From an uncultured Flavobacteriaceae bacterium (lineage in GTDB: Bacteria > Bacteroidota > Bacteroidia > Flavobacteriales > Flavobacteriaceae): a stretch of DNA of 64,000 bases. A program made the translations under genes and the position numbers. The stretch is taken from positions 62,001 through 126,000 of the forward strand of contig CANLWG010000006.1 in NCBI GenBank assembly GCA_947494715.1. The letters are read 5' to 3'. Positions 52,782-61,655 of this stretch are shown piece after piece. The notes beneath the pieces were generated by a model. That model was not told where the DNA came from. It made no database searches and saw only the letters and a program-made list of their open reading frames with translations. The stretch's first letter is position 1. Every line of letters starts with the position of its first letter.

Positions 52782-53447
52782 ATGAACGTAAGCATTCACC
52801 CAAGTTGGAAAGACCAACTAAATTCCGAATTTGACCAGCCTTATTTCCAGGTATTGGCCAATTTTGTAAAGAAGGAATATCAAAATCATACCTGTTTTCC
52901 CAAAGGGAAGGATATTTTTGCCGCTTTTGACCATAGCCCCTTTTGGGAAACCAAGGTAGTCGTCATCGGACAAGACCCCTATCATGGCCCCAACCAGGCC
53001 AATGGGCTTTGTTTTTCAGTAAAAGATGGGATTCCGCATCCACCTTCGTTGGTCAATATTTTCAAGGAAATCAAGGTAGATGTCGCCAAACCTTATCCCA
53101 AAAGCGGCAATTTGGAACCTTGGGCGGAGCAGGGGGTCCTTCTGCTCAATGCTACACTTACCGTTAGGGCGCATCAGGCCGGGAGCCATCAGAATAAAGG
53201 TTGGGAAACCTTTACCGATGCCATAATACGAAAGCTTTCCAGTAATCGGGAAGGACTTATTTTTCTGCTCTGGGGGGGATTCGCCAAAAAAAAGGCGGCC
53301 CTCATCGATACGGGCAAACATCACATTCTTACTTCGGGCCATCCTTCTCCTTTAAGCGCCAACAAGGGATATTGGTTCGGAAACCGTCATTTTAGCAAAA
53401 CCAATGAATTGCTTCAAAAAATGGGAAAAGAGCCTGTTTTTTGGTAA
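52782..53447 (+). CDS. ung: Uracil-DNA glycosylase (family 1)
   Basis: A 221-residue protein with the water-activating motif GQDPYHGPNQANGLCFSV, the LLNATLTVRAHQAGSHQNKGW block and the HPSPLSANKGYWFGNRHFSKTN region with the catalytic histidine. It removes uracil from DNA to start base excision repair. The frame extends upstream to 52680 through the G10 run, but ATG at 52782 (MNVSIHPSW) is the family start. Full length. Single gene between DUF6340 and the convergent substrate-binding protein gene. Confidence 0.97.
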   Translation: MNVSIHPSWKDQLNSEFDQPYFQVLANFVKKEYQNHTCFPKGKDIFAAFDHSPFWETKVVVIGQDPYHGPNQANGLCFSVKDGIPHPPSLVNIFKEIKVDVAKPYPKSGNLEPWAEQGVLLLNATLTVRAHQAGSHQNKGWETFTDAIIRKLSSNREGLIFLLWGGFAKKKAALIDTGKHHILTSGHPSPLSANKGYWFGNRHFSKTNELLQKMGKEPVFW

Positions 53448-53522
53448 TATCCTTATTCACAAATATTTATGGGTAAAAACCATTTCAGTTTAGATATTGG
53501 CATATAACGAAGGAGCCAATTA

Positions 53523-54377
53523 TTATAAAACAGACCCCAAGATTCCCGAGGGTTTTAATTTTACATCAATTAAGTTTAAGTGAAATAGCGTATTAATCAC
53601 ATTATCAATATCTTGAATAGATATTTGATTTTGATTCCAACGAGTCAGCGAAAGCCATTTTTGAATATCTTCCAGTTGTTGGCCATACCTATTGGCCAAG
53701 GTTCTGTCTATACTAGGTATCCGCTTGAATTCCGATGTATATACATTGATAACCCCTAAAATATGCCTCAAAGTTTGCGTATCATTTTCCAGAAAAACAT
53801 CCGTTGCCGCTATAACAAAACAAGGCCATGGGGTAGGGCAGTCACCCAACCTTCTAAAAGTCCCGTTATCCACCAAAGGCTTGGTAGTAAAATGCTCCCA
53901 CATGAAATAGTCCGCGGATCCTTCGGTCAAGGCTTTTACGGCACCATCGAGATTGTTTATGACCTTCAACGGTAAAGTGCCAGTGTCCCAACCTTCTTTC
54001 TGGGCATTTACAAAGGCCATAAGATGACTTCCGCTTCCAAGCCTACTAATTGCCGTAGTAGCGTTTTTAAGCTCGGAAATCGCTTTAAAATCACTCTTGG
54101 CGTTAACATGAATGCCCCAAAGCAGAGGAGAGGAAATATATTCCTGAACAATCTTTGTAGGATTTCCTTCAGAAATACTTTTTACAATGCCTTCAGTCAA
54201 AATAATGGCCATGTCCGTTTCGCCGTGCTGTAACATTTGGCACATCCTGCCCGTACCTTCGGGAATATCGGTCCATTGCAGATCGATACCCCGTTCTTGA
54301 AACGCACCTTCCTCAATGGCCATATGCCACGGAAGGTTAAAATGTTCGGGGACGCCTACTATCCTTACCGTTTTCAT
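53523..54377 (-). CDS. Orphan periplasmic-binding-protein-fold substrate-binding protein (NMT1/SsuA-like), no signal peptide
   Basis: A 284-residue type II binding-protein fold. The N-terminus (VRIVGVPEHFNLPWHMAIEEGAFQERGIDLQW) matches NMT1/ThiY/SsuA-like proteins, with GETDMAIILTEGI and SRLGSGSHLMAF as ligand-pocket loops. The N-terminus is not a signal peptide, and no ABC permease or ATPase is nearby. It is probably cytosolic and may bind or act on a metabolite (some relatives are enzymes of thiamine or menaquinone synthesis). Function is not assigned. Repeats lie just upstream (54396-54590). Confidence 0.75.
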   Translation of the reverse strand: MKTVRIVGVPEHFNLPWHMAIEEGAFQERGIDLQWTDIPEGTGRMCQMLQHGETDMAIILTEGIVKSISEGNPTKIVQEYISSPLLWGIHVNAKSDFKAISELKNATTAISRLGSGSHLMAFVNAQKEGWDTGTLPLKVINNLDGAVKALTEGSADYFMWEHFTTKPLVDNGTFRRLGDCPTPWPCFVIAATDVFLENDTQTLRHILGVINVYTSEFKRIPSIDRTLANRYGQQLEDIQKWLSLTRWNQNQISIQDIDNVINTLFHLNLIDVKLKPSGILGSVL

Positions 54378-54395
54378 TGCTCGAAATCGTTAGTT

Positions 54396-54590
54396 AAAAC
54401 CCTGCCCGCGGCAGGCGGGTATGCATTTTTAGTGCAAGACTTTCAGTTTCTACGAATATCTCTATTTTCAAAAGTTGCCGAGTTACTTGGTCGCTAAGTT
54501 ATTGTTGCGCTCTGTCAAAATAACCTAATAACCTCAGGCAATTTCATTGCTTGTTCAAACCCTGCCTGTGTCAAGCAGGTATGAATTTTC
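54396..54590. repeat. Pair of REP-like hairpin repeats upstream of the substrate-binding gene
   Basis: Two related copies: at 54396-54430 (AAACCCTGCCCGCGGCAGG then CGGGTATGCATTTTTA) and at 54557-54590 (AAACCCTGCCTGTGTCAAGC then AGGTATGAATTTTCA). Each can fold on itself (CCTGCC/GGCAGG; CCTGC..GCAGG). TCATTGCT precedes each copy. The rest of the 211-base gap shows no gene. Confidence 0.6.
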
Positions 54591-56637
54591 AATCCATAGT
54601 TTCGTTTTTTAGCTTTAGTTGAAGATAATCATAAATGGCGTATTGCGAGCGGATGGTTTCCTCGCCTGTTTTCTTCCGGACGCTTTCATTGCTATCTGCA
54701 GCGTCCTGTATCCGTGCCTTTGTATTGTCCTTGAATTGCAGTTGCAAGATATGCTTGAGTTCCTTAAAAACCTCCTTGTCCAAGATGGGCGTAAGTACTT
54801 CGATACGTCTATCCAAATTCCTGGCCATCCAGTCCGCTGAACCAATGTACATTTTTTCTTCGCCTCCGTTTTCAAACAGGTAAATTCGCCCGTGCTCCAA
54901 ATAACGATCCACAATACTGGTAACCTGAATAGGCTCCCTCTTGGGATAAGTATCATCTTTTGGTTTAGGTGCCAAACAGCAAAACCCTCGGACCAATAGC
55001 CGTATTTTCACTCCGGCATCGCTTGCCCTGTATAAAGCATCTATCATGGTCTTATCTTCCAGACTGTTCATTTTTATGCTTATGGAAGCCGATTTCCCAC
55101 GTATCCTGTTTTTAATTTCATTTTCTATACATCGAAGAAAAGTAGCCCGCGTGGTATAGGGCGAAACTAAAAGCTGTTTTAATTTGGGAACGATCAGTTT
55201 ACGCTCCAAAGTGGAAAAAACTTGATGTAGATCTTCGGTAATCTGCGGGTGAGCGGTAAAAAGGCCATGGTCACAATACAATTTTGCCGTCTTTGCGTTA
55301 AAATTTCCGGTACCTATGTAGGCATATCGCCTTAATACTTGCTTTTCAACACGTTCCACAAGGGCAATTTTGGAATGTACCTTGATGTTGGGCACACTAA
55401 AGAATACCTGAGCCCCCTTCTTCCGGAAGATTTTTCCCCATTCTATATTGTTTCGTTCATCAAAACGTGCCTTGGCCTCTATAAACATGGTTACCTTCTT
55501 TCCATTTTCAAGAGCGGTAAGCAGGGCATCGGTCAATATGGAGGTTTTGGCAATACGGTAGAGGGTGATTTTAATATGTTCCACGTACTTGTCCTTGGCC
55601 GCTGTAAGGATAAATTTTTCAACGGAATCAAAACGCTGGTAAGGAAAATGGACTATCCTGTCCTTTTCGGCGATGCATGAGAAAAAATCGGTTGCATCCG
55701 AGAGTATAGGGTGGAGTAGCGATTCTTTTTGCTCATAATTCAATTTAGGGTTTCCGGTAGGGTTGTCAAAACCAAAAAAATCCGAAAAGTTGTGGAAGAT
55801 ACCCCCTGGAAAAAGGTCTACTTTGCCCAAATTAAGATGGCTGCGCAATACTTTCTTAAGGTCTTCAGGCATTTTTGAGTCATAAAGGAGGCGTGTTGGT
55901 TGTCCTGATTTTCTTTGTCCCAATGAATCGTAAATGCGCTCTACCAAGGCAGTGTCGCCATAATCATCTTCCAAGTACAGTTCGGCATCACGTGAAAGCT
56001 TAATGGAATAGCTTCCCGTAATCTGCTTTTCAGGGGCCAAGCGTTCCAGATTCATTTTAATCATACTATCCAAGAAAAGATAGGTAACACCTTCGCCCGG
56101 AATTTCAATAAATCGATGGTGCTTATCTGTCGGGATTTTTACAAAATTGAAACTTTCATCCAAATAGGAAACCAAAAAGTACAATTGGCCATCCATTAGT
56201 TTGGAATTTCCGCTCATTTCCAAAATCTCACAGTGTTCTTGCACATTTTCCACAAAATATTCCGATACGTATTTCTTTTGGGCATCGGTTAAGCTGTCCA
56301 AATCCGGAAAATAAATGTTGTACCCTTTTAAGGCCTCAAAAATATCCTGTAGGATTTCACCAAAACGCTGTTGCTGACCATCGATTATCCCTAAGATGTA
56401 CTTTAGTTTCTTGTTGGGCCTCAACATCAACTTCTTGCGAAGTGGTTTGTTCACCTTTTTCAATTGGCGCAATTGGGAAATTCGCACTTTGAAGTATTCA
56501 TCTAGATTGGATGAAAAAATGGCAAGAAATTTTAAACGTTCTAGGGGAGGGGTGGACTTGTTTGCTGCTTCCAACAGCACACGTTCGTTAAAAAACAACC
56601 AATTTACGTCGCGGTGCTTGTATAGTTCTTTCTCCAT
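54589..56637 (-). CDS. ppk1: Polyphosphate kinase 1
   Basis: A 682-residue protein with the PPK1 domain order. The N-terminal helical domain opens with RDVNWLFFNERVLLEA. The phospholipase-D-like catalytic domains hold the autophosphorylated histidine in KVHSKIALVER, then RYAYIGTGNFNAKTAKLYCDHGLF, and the second histidine region RYLEHGRIYLFENGGEEKMYIGSADWMARNLDRRIEVL. It reversibly makes polyphosphate from ATP. A TATTTTTG box (56645-56652) lies 8 bases before the ATG, so a nearly leaderless transcript is possible. It follows the nucleoside phosphorylase gene by 61 bases. Confidence 0.97.
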   Translation of the reverse strand: MEKELYKHRDVNWLFFNERVLLEAANKSTPPLERLKFLAIFSSNLDEYFKVRISQLRQLKKVNKPLRKKLMLRPNKKLKYILGIIDGQQQRFGEILQDIFEALKGYNIYFPDLDSLTDAQKKYVSEYFVENVQEHCEILEMSGNSKLMDGQLYFLVSYLDESFNFVKIPTDKHHRFIEIPGEGVTYLFLDSMIKMNLERLAPEKQITGSYSIKLSRDAELYLEDDYGDTALVERIYDSLGQRKSGQPTRLLYDSKMPEDLKKVLRSHLNLGKVDLFPGGIFHNFSDFFGFDNPTGNPKLNYEQKESLLHPILSDATDFFSCIAEKDRIVHFPYQRFDSVEKFILTAAKDKYVEHIKITLYRIAKTSILTDALLTALENGKKVTMFIEAKARFDERNNIEWGKIFRKKGAQVFFSVPNIKVHSKIALVERVEKQVLRRYAYIGTGNFNAKTAKLYCDHGLFTAHPQITEDLHQVFSTLERKLIVPKLKQLLVSPYTTRATFLRCIENEIKNRIRGKSASISIKMNSLEDKTMIDALYRASDAGVKIRLLVRGFCCLAPKPKDDTYPKREPIQVTSIVDRYLEHGRIYLFENGGEEKMYIGSADWMARNLDRRIEVLTPILDKEVFKELKHILQLQFKDNTKARIQDAADSNESVRKKTGEETIRSQYAIYDYLQLKLKNETMD

Positions 56638-56698
56638 TCACGAGCAAAAATAGAAAATCGAATTCCGTTTTAGTTAAAGTAAATGTTAAGCTAACAAT

Positions 56699-57571
56699 TT
56701 AGGAAGAAATGATTCTTTCCAGGGTAAGGCGGATCAATTTATCCACCGCTTTATGCGGATTTTTTGAAAACTCCCCGGTGATCCTATTGGCCAATACACA
56801 ATTGAGTGAAATTGCCCGGTGTCCCAGCATCCGGGCAAGGCCATAAATACCGGCCGTTTCCATTTCCAGGTTGGTTATGCGCAAGTTTTCAAATTTGAAA
56901 GCCGTTAGTTTTGAAAGGAACCGACCATCTTTAGGTTCAAGGCGTAACTGTCTTCCTTGCGGGCCATAAAAACCTGAATTTGTAACAGTTACACCTAATC
57001 GTATACGATTTTTACTTATTTTGTCGGCTAGATTTTGATTATATTTTATTACATATGGCCGGAATAGTTCATCTTCCCATTCCAAATACTGCATTAAACT
57101 CTCAGAAAACTTCGTGTGTTGAATGGATTTGCTTTTATAGAAGTGAAGTAGTCCGTCAAATCCGATTCCGTACTTGCTCAATAGGAAGGAGTCGATTGGA
57201 ATTGCGGGTTGAATGGCACCGGAAGTGCCAATACGAACAATTTCAAATCGTATACGATTTTTTTTGATTTCCCTGGTACCAAAATCAATGTTGGCCAATG
57301 CATCCAACTCGTTTAAAACGATATCTATATTGTCCGTACCTATTCCTGTGGATATAACGGTAAGTCTTTTCCCGTTTAAAGTTCCCGTATGTGTATGGAA
57401 CTCCCTTTTTCCCTTTTTCAGTTCGATATGGTCAAAGTATTGGGAAACATCGGACACGCGATCAGGGTCACCGACCGTGATTATGGTATCTGAAATGTCT
57501 TCTGGAAATAGGTTTAGATGGTAAATGCTGCCGTCCGGATTAAGGATAAGTTCGGACTTCTCGAATTTCAT
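56699..57571 (-). CDS. Nucleoside phosphorylase (uridine/purine phosphorylase-like)
   Basis: A 290-residue protein with PNP/UDP family motifs: VGDPDRV near residue 33, GTSGAIQ, and NLEMETAGIYGLARMLGH with the ribose-binding Met-Glu. It splits nucleosides with phosphate to free base and ribose-1-phosphate in salvage; uridine phosphorylase is a likely type, but the base is not certain. It is preceded at 6 bases by the DUF1835 gene and followed by ppk1, all on the minus strand, so the three may be transcribed together. Confidence 0.88.
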   Translation of the reverse strand: MKFEKSELILNPDGSIYHLNLFPEDISDTIITVGDPDRVSDVSQYFDHIELKKGKREFHTHTGTLNGKRLTVISTGIGTDNIDIVLNELDALANIDFGTREIKKNRIRFEIVRIGTSGAIQPAIPIDSFLLSKYGIGFDGLLHFYKSKSIQHTKFSESLMQYLEWEDELFRPYVIKYNQNLADKISKNRIRLGVTVTNSGFYGPQGRQLRLEPKDGRFLSKLTAFKFENLRITNLEMETAGIYGLARMLGHRAISLNCVLANRITGEFSKNPHKAVDKLIRLTLERIISS

Positions 57572-57577
57572 GAATAC

Positions 57578-58510
57578 CTAGAGCTTAAGTATTCTATTTG
57601 CCTCCGTGTTGTATAGATAGTTGTATTTTAGTGCGCCTCCCAAATAGGCCTCGCTATCCCTCATAGTGGAATAGTAGTTGGTTTTCCCTTCTAGTATTTC
57701 CTTGCCCTTTTTGGAAAGCCTCACCGGATTAAAGGAGGTATATAAAGGTTTCAATTTAGAGATAACACGTTCAAATTGGGAATCCCCAAAGCCATAAATT
57801 CCTTGATTCCGAAGAATGGTGCCCATTAATTCCCGTTTCGATTTGGGTTTATATTCCAAAGAAAGGTTTAAAACATGGTTTTCCACATTGTTAAGGCCAT
57901 TCTTTATGGTGGGGAAGCGTTTTAAATGTGCCTGAATGGCATCAGAAAGGTATTCAAATTGAAAATCGCCAAAATCGGTCAAATTTTCAAGACGTATGGG
58001 GTTGTCACTGCAATACAATTGCCAGATATAATCTGCATATTCTATGTCGTCCTGATTTAGGATTACCTTATTGTCATACAATTTTTGCAACTGCTCGTTC
58101 GTAAGCTCGTTCAGACCATACAACTTATCGGATTCATCTTCTTTTCCGCTACACACCAGGGAAATCTCCGCATATTTTCGGTTGGCCTTAAGCCAACTAA
58201 CAACGGCCAATAGATTTATTTGGCAGAACAGGTCGTATTCGAACCATAGAACAATCTGATTCTGTTGTTTATGATTACAAAGTGACCGATATTCCTTGAG
58301 GGTCTTCTCGATAAACCAAGATTTGGAGACCTTGTAGTTTTTGTTGAGAAACTCAAATCGGGTTTTCCAGAAAGACTCGCTCCCCACATTGGTCTCGGTT
58401 CGGCCTTCACACAGCATTTCACGCCAAGTGATGATGTCCCCTTTGAAATCAAGCGTTTTTAACCGCTCTGTGAAACTGTCTCCGTTGGTAATATGCAGCA
58501 GGGAACTCAT
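57578..58510 (-). CDS. DUF1835 domain-containing protein
   Basis: A 310-residue protein starting MSSLLHITNGDSFTERLKTL, with the WREMLCEGRTE block and IVLWFEYDLFCQINLL segment characteristic of DUF1835/DUF3658-type proteins. Molecular function is unknown. The frame opens 19 codons earlier with an unusual aromatic-basic stretch, but ATG at 58510 fits the family N-terminus. Six bases upstream of the nucleoside phosphorylase gene and probably co-transcribed with it. Confidence 0.82.
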   Translation of the reverse strand: MSSLLHITNGDSFTERLKTLDFKGDIITWREMLCEGRTETNVGSESFWKTRFEFLNKNYKVSKSWFIEKTLKEYRSLCNHKQQNQIVLWFEYDLFCQINLLAVVSWLKANRKYAEISLVCSGKEDESDKLYGLNELTNEQLQKLYDNKVILNQDDIEYADYIWQLYCSDNPIRLENLTDFGDFQFEYLSDAIQAHLKRFPTIKNGLNNVENHVLNLSLEYKPKSKRELMGTILRNQGIYGFGDSQFERVISKLKPLYTSFNPVRLSKKGKEILEGKTNYYSTMRDSEAYLGGALKYNYLYNTEANRILKL

Positions 58511-58633
58511 AAAGCGTCTTGGTTTAGGTTTAATCCGATAAAAGTAACATTTAATCGAAAAAAACAAAAAAAATTAACAGAAAACTACGCAACACTTTGA
58601 ATGTTAAGGCATCGCACCTAAAAATTCCTTGAT

Positions 58634-58960
58634 TTAGCCGCCCACACGCTTCACTTTGAATCCTTTTTTGGCCAGGATTTCCATTATTTTTTCACGATAG
58701 TCCCCTTGAACGATTATAGTTTCATTCTTTATGGAACCACCAACACTTAATCGCGTTTTCAGTTCTTTGGCCAATTTCTTGAAGTCGTTCTCCGCCCCGT
58801 TATATCCTTCCAAGATAGTAACGGGTTTACCTTTACGTTTTTCGTATTTACATAGTATAGGTTCGTCCTGTAGCCAGATATCAGGTTCTTTAGTAGGTTT
58901 TTCTTCTTCTGCTGGAGTGTGATCCGGGAAAAGATTTTTGAGTTGGTCTTGAAGATCCAT
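58634..58960 (-). CDS. SUI1/eIF1-like translation initiation factor (YciH type)
   Basis: A 108-residue protein. The C-terminal half is the SUI1 fold: GYNGAENDFKKLAKELKTRLSVGGSIKNETIIVQGDYREKIMEILAKKGFKVKRVGG, with the SVGGS and QGD turns. The first ~45 residues are a charged, probably flexible tail. Bacterial YciH-like proteins can influence start-codon fidelity. It is 17 bases downstream of the sulfatase operon partner order on the minus strand (sulfatase stop at 58978) and likely co-transcribed with that gene. Confidence 0.88.
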   Translation of the reverse strand: MDLQDQLKNLFPDHTPAEEEKPTKEPDIWLQDEPILCKYEKRKGKPVTILEGYNGAENDFKKLAKELKTRLSVGGSIKNETIIVQGDYREKIMEILAKKGFKVKRVGG

Positions 58961-58977
58961 TACTAATCTCTTTATAG

Positions 58978-60564
58978 TTAATCGTTTGTTGTTCTACTTC
59001 CCCACCAATCCGTATTGGGTTCAAATGTTTCGGAAAGGAAATCCAAACGTTCTTTTTCCAATTTTGGCCACAACTCGTTGGTTATTTGGGTATTTCGTAG
59101 TTCATCCATACTTTGGTCGTACTCGGGGTCTTTCAAAGGTGCGGCTGCTTTAACCTCCTCCAACCAGGAGTTTAGTTTACTACTTAAGCCTTCGGTTATT
59201 TCAGGGTATTCCTCTTGAACATTTTCCTGCTCCCCGGGGTCTTTCTCCAGATCATAAAGCTCATTGCTTCCGTCTTCCCAATAATGGATTAACTTCCATT
59301 TGCCCATGCGGACAATGGATGAGGGATCACCACCTTGGTTACCATAATGCGGATAGTGCCAAAAAAGAGGTCTCTCGGGCATAGATTTTCCTTCTAACAA
59401 TGGTTTTAGACTTATACCATCAACATGCTGTCCTGGCAAGGAGTCAATATCGACCAAATCCAGGATAGTGGGGTAAAAATCCGTTCCAGATACAGGATAC
59501 TCCGTGCTTACGCCCCCGTTATCCAACCAAGGCACCTTAATGAAAAAAGGTTCTCGGATTCCTCCTTCCCACTGATATCCTTTTCCCCCGCGTAAAGGAA
59601 GATTTGTGGTTGAAAAAGCATCCCCGGAGGCCACCCCTCCATTATCGGAAGTAAAAATGACTATAGTATTTTCATCAAGTCCAAGTTGCTCCAATGTATT
59701 TAGAACTTGACCGACGGCATCGTCCATGCTTTCTACCAGACCGGCATAAATAGGATTGTCCTGTACCTGTCGTATCGGCAGATTGCGTTCCATGACATAG
59801 CCTCGGTCCGCTAATCCGGTATTTACTGCTTTTTCGCGATACTTGGCCCATTTACCTTGAGTGGTTTGTATAGGTCCATGGACGGCATAGAAAGAGAGCA
59901 TGGCGAAAAAGGTGGAATCCTTATACTTTTTGATGAAATCGGAAGTTTCATTGGCCAAACGCATGGACAGGTTTTCGCCATCAACGCTATTTTCTAGATT
60001 TGGATTGATCCAGGGGGAAAAGTATCCGCCAATAGGGCTGCCCCTTTCCCATCCACCTTTATTAATGTCAAACCCATGATCCTCGGGATAGGAACCCTTG
60101 TTTCCCAAGTGCCATTTACCGGCAAAAAAGGTGGTGTACCCTGCCGCTTTCATTGCTTCCGGCAATACAACATCTGCTTTTGGCAAGGCATGTACATATT
60201 CCGCAGGCAATAGTTTATCGTATCTTTTATGGTCTCGCCATGTGGTTCCGGATTTGGCCCCTATCCAATCCGTAATACCATGCCTTGCCGTAAACTTCCC
60301 GGTCATGATACTTGCCCTGGAAGGGCTACATACCCTACTGGCCGCATAGCCTTGTTCAAAGACCATCCCTTCCGATGCTATCCGGTCTATGTTCGGAGTT
60401 TCGTAGTAGGAACTGCCTGTACTACTTAAATCGTGAACGCCTAAATCATCTGCCAAGATAAAAAGTACGTTGGGTCGCTTTTTTGCCTCTTCAGGATGCT
60501 CTTGACAAGACATGAAAGACAATAGAACGGGGACGAGAATGAGCAATCGTATATTTTTTCGCAA
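58978..60564 (-). CDS. Sulfatase (arylsulfatase A-like) lipoprotein
   Basis: A 528-residue protein with lipoprotein signal (VPVLLSFMSC, Cys20) and the formylglycine motif CSPSR (79-83) in SRVCSPSRASIMTGKFTARHG. The metal site is built by ILADDLGVHD near the N-terminus and IVIFTSDNGG in the C-terminal half. It would remove sulfate from a glycan or other sulfate ester once a formylglycine-generating enzyme (not in the window) has converted Cys79. Sulfatases are typical of marine algae-degrading flavobacteria, but no polysaccharide-use locus (SusC/D) surrounds it. Start is TTG at 60564; the only nearby ATG is inside the signal. Confidence 0.92.
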   Translation of the reverse strand: MRKNIRLLILVPVLLSFMSCQEHPEEAKKRPNVLFILADDLGVHDLSSTGSSYYETPNIDRIASEGMVFEQGYAASRVCSPSRASIMTGKFTARHGITDWIGAKSGTTWRDHKRYDKLLPAEYVHALPKADVVLPEAMKAAGYTTFFAGKWHLGNKGSYPEDHGFDINKGGWERGSPIGGYFSPWINPNLENSVDGENLSMRLANETSDFIKKYKDSTFFAMLSFYAVHGPIQTTQGKWAKYREKAVNTGLADRGYVMERNLPIRQVQDNPIYAGLVESMDDAVGQVLNTLEQLGLDENTIVIFTSDNGGVASGDAFSTTNLPLRGGKGYQWEGGIREPFFIKVPWLDNGGVSTEYPVSGTDFYPTILDLVDIDSLPGQHVDGISLKPLLEGKSMPERPLFWHYPHYGNQGGDPSSIVRMGKWKLIHYWEDGSNELYDLEKDPGEQENVQEEYPEITEGLSSKLNSWLEEVKAAAPLKDPEYDQSMDELRNTQITNELWPKLEKERLDFLSETFEPNTDWWGSRTTND

Positions 60565-60591
60565 GGTTGGTGTGTTTTTTAGTTTGTAAAA

Positions 60592-61542
60592 CTATTTTTT
60601 GATCAATCCCAATTCGATTAACCGTTCGTGCAGAAATTCACCTGCCGTAATATCCTCAAATTGCTTGGGATGATGGTCATTAATGCAGTGCTCCAAACAA
60701 TTCAGGGGCATTTGACTAATGGGATGCATGAAAAATGGGATGGAATAGCGCGATGAACCCCACAGTTCCTTTTGGGGATTGACCACTCGATGTATGGTTG
60801 ATTTCAATTTGTTATTTGTAAGTCTGGAGAGCATGTCACCCACATTTATCATAAGTTGATCGGTACGGGCAACGGCATCTATCCATTCTCCGTTATGATT
60901 TTTTACCTGAAGTCCTTTCCCGTGGGCACCCATCAATAGCGTAATCAGATTGATGTCACCATGTGCAGCGGCACGCACTGCATTTTTGGGCTCTATGGTA
61001 ATTGGAGGATAATGGATAGGCCTTAAAATGGAGTTTCCATTAGTGATGTACGAATCAAAATAGGTTTCTTCAATATTAAGATGTAGGGCCAAAGCACGCA
61101 AAACATATTTTGCCGTTTTTTCGAGCATTTTATAGGTTTCCTTGCCTACCGTATTGAAATTGGGGAGTTCGTGCACCGTAACGTTGTCCGGATATTCTGC
61201 TTCCAGTATTGGGTCGTTCTCCACAAATTGCCCAAAATGCCAGAATTCTTTTAAATCCCCTTCCTTTCTGCCTTTGGCATGCTCTTTTCCAAAAGAGGTA
61301 TACCCCCGTTGCCCACCTATTCCTTCAATTTCATAGGTATTCTTTACGTGTTGCGGAAGGTCGAAGAATTTTTTTATCTCGGTATACAGATTTTCTACCA
61401 ATTCTTCGGACAAAAAGTGGCCGCTCAGTGCTACAAAGCCTATCTGTTCAAAGGCGTTTCCAATATCTTGTGTGAATTTTAGCTTCCTGTCCGGTTGCTC
61501 TGATGTAAATTCCTGTAAATCTACACTGGGAATCGTATTCAT
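60592..61542 (-). CDS. Isopenicillin N synthase-like 2-oxoglutarate/Fe(II) dioxygenase
   Basis: A 316-residue protein with the non-haem DIOX_N domain (IPSVDLQEFTS) and the 2OG-Fe(II) oxygenase domain. The iron ligands are in AAHGDINLITLL (His, Asp) and STIHRVVNP (His), and the 2-oxoglutarate-binding arginine is in SRYSIPFFMHP. Such enzymes hydroxylate or oxidise small molecules; the substrate is unknown. A 27-base gap separates it from the sulfatase on the same strand, so the two may form an operon with the SUI1 gene. Divergent from the second fused E1. Confidence 0.88.
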   Translation of the reverse strand: MNTIPSVDLQEFTSEQPDRKLKFTQDIGNAFEQIGFVALSGHFLSEELVENLYTEIKKFFDLPQHVKNTYEIEGIGGQRGYTSFGKEHAKGRKEGDLKEFWHFGQFVENDPILEAEYPDNVTVHELPNFNTVGKETYKMLEKTAKYVLRALALHLNIEETYFDSYITNGNSILRPIHYPPITIEPKNAVRAAAHGDINLITLLMGAHGKGLQVKNHNGEWIDAVARTDQLMINVGDMLSRLTNNKLKSTIHRVVNPQKELWGSSRYSIPFFMHPISQMPLNCLEHCINDHHPKQFEDITAGEFLHERLIELGLIKK

Positions 61543-61655
61543 AATCTTTAGTTCAGAGATAAGCCAAAGTTAATAAATAATGGCGCATCGTTCCCCAAAC
61601 GAGCTAAAGGATTGGAAGGTTTTTTACTACTTTTACCCCGTTTTAAATTATGTAG

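Noticed and set aside
58978-61542. Polysaccharide utilisation locus around the sulfatase
   Set aside because: No SusC/SusD pair, glycoside hydrolase or hybrid two-component regulator is present next to it.
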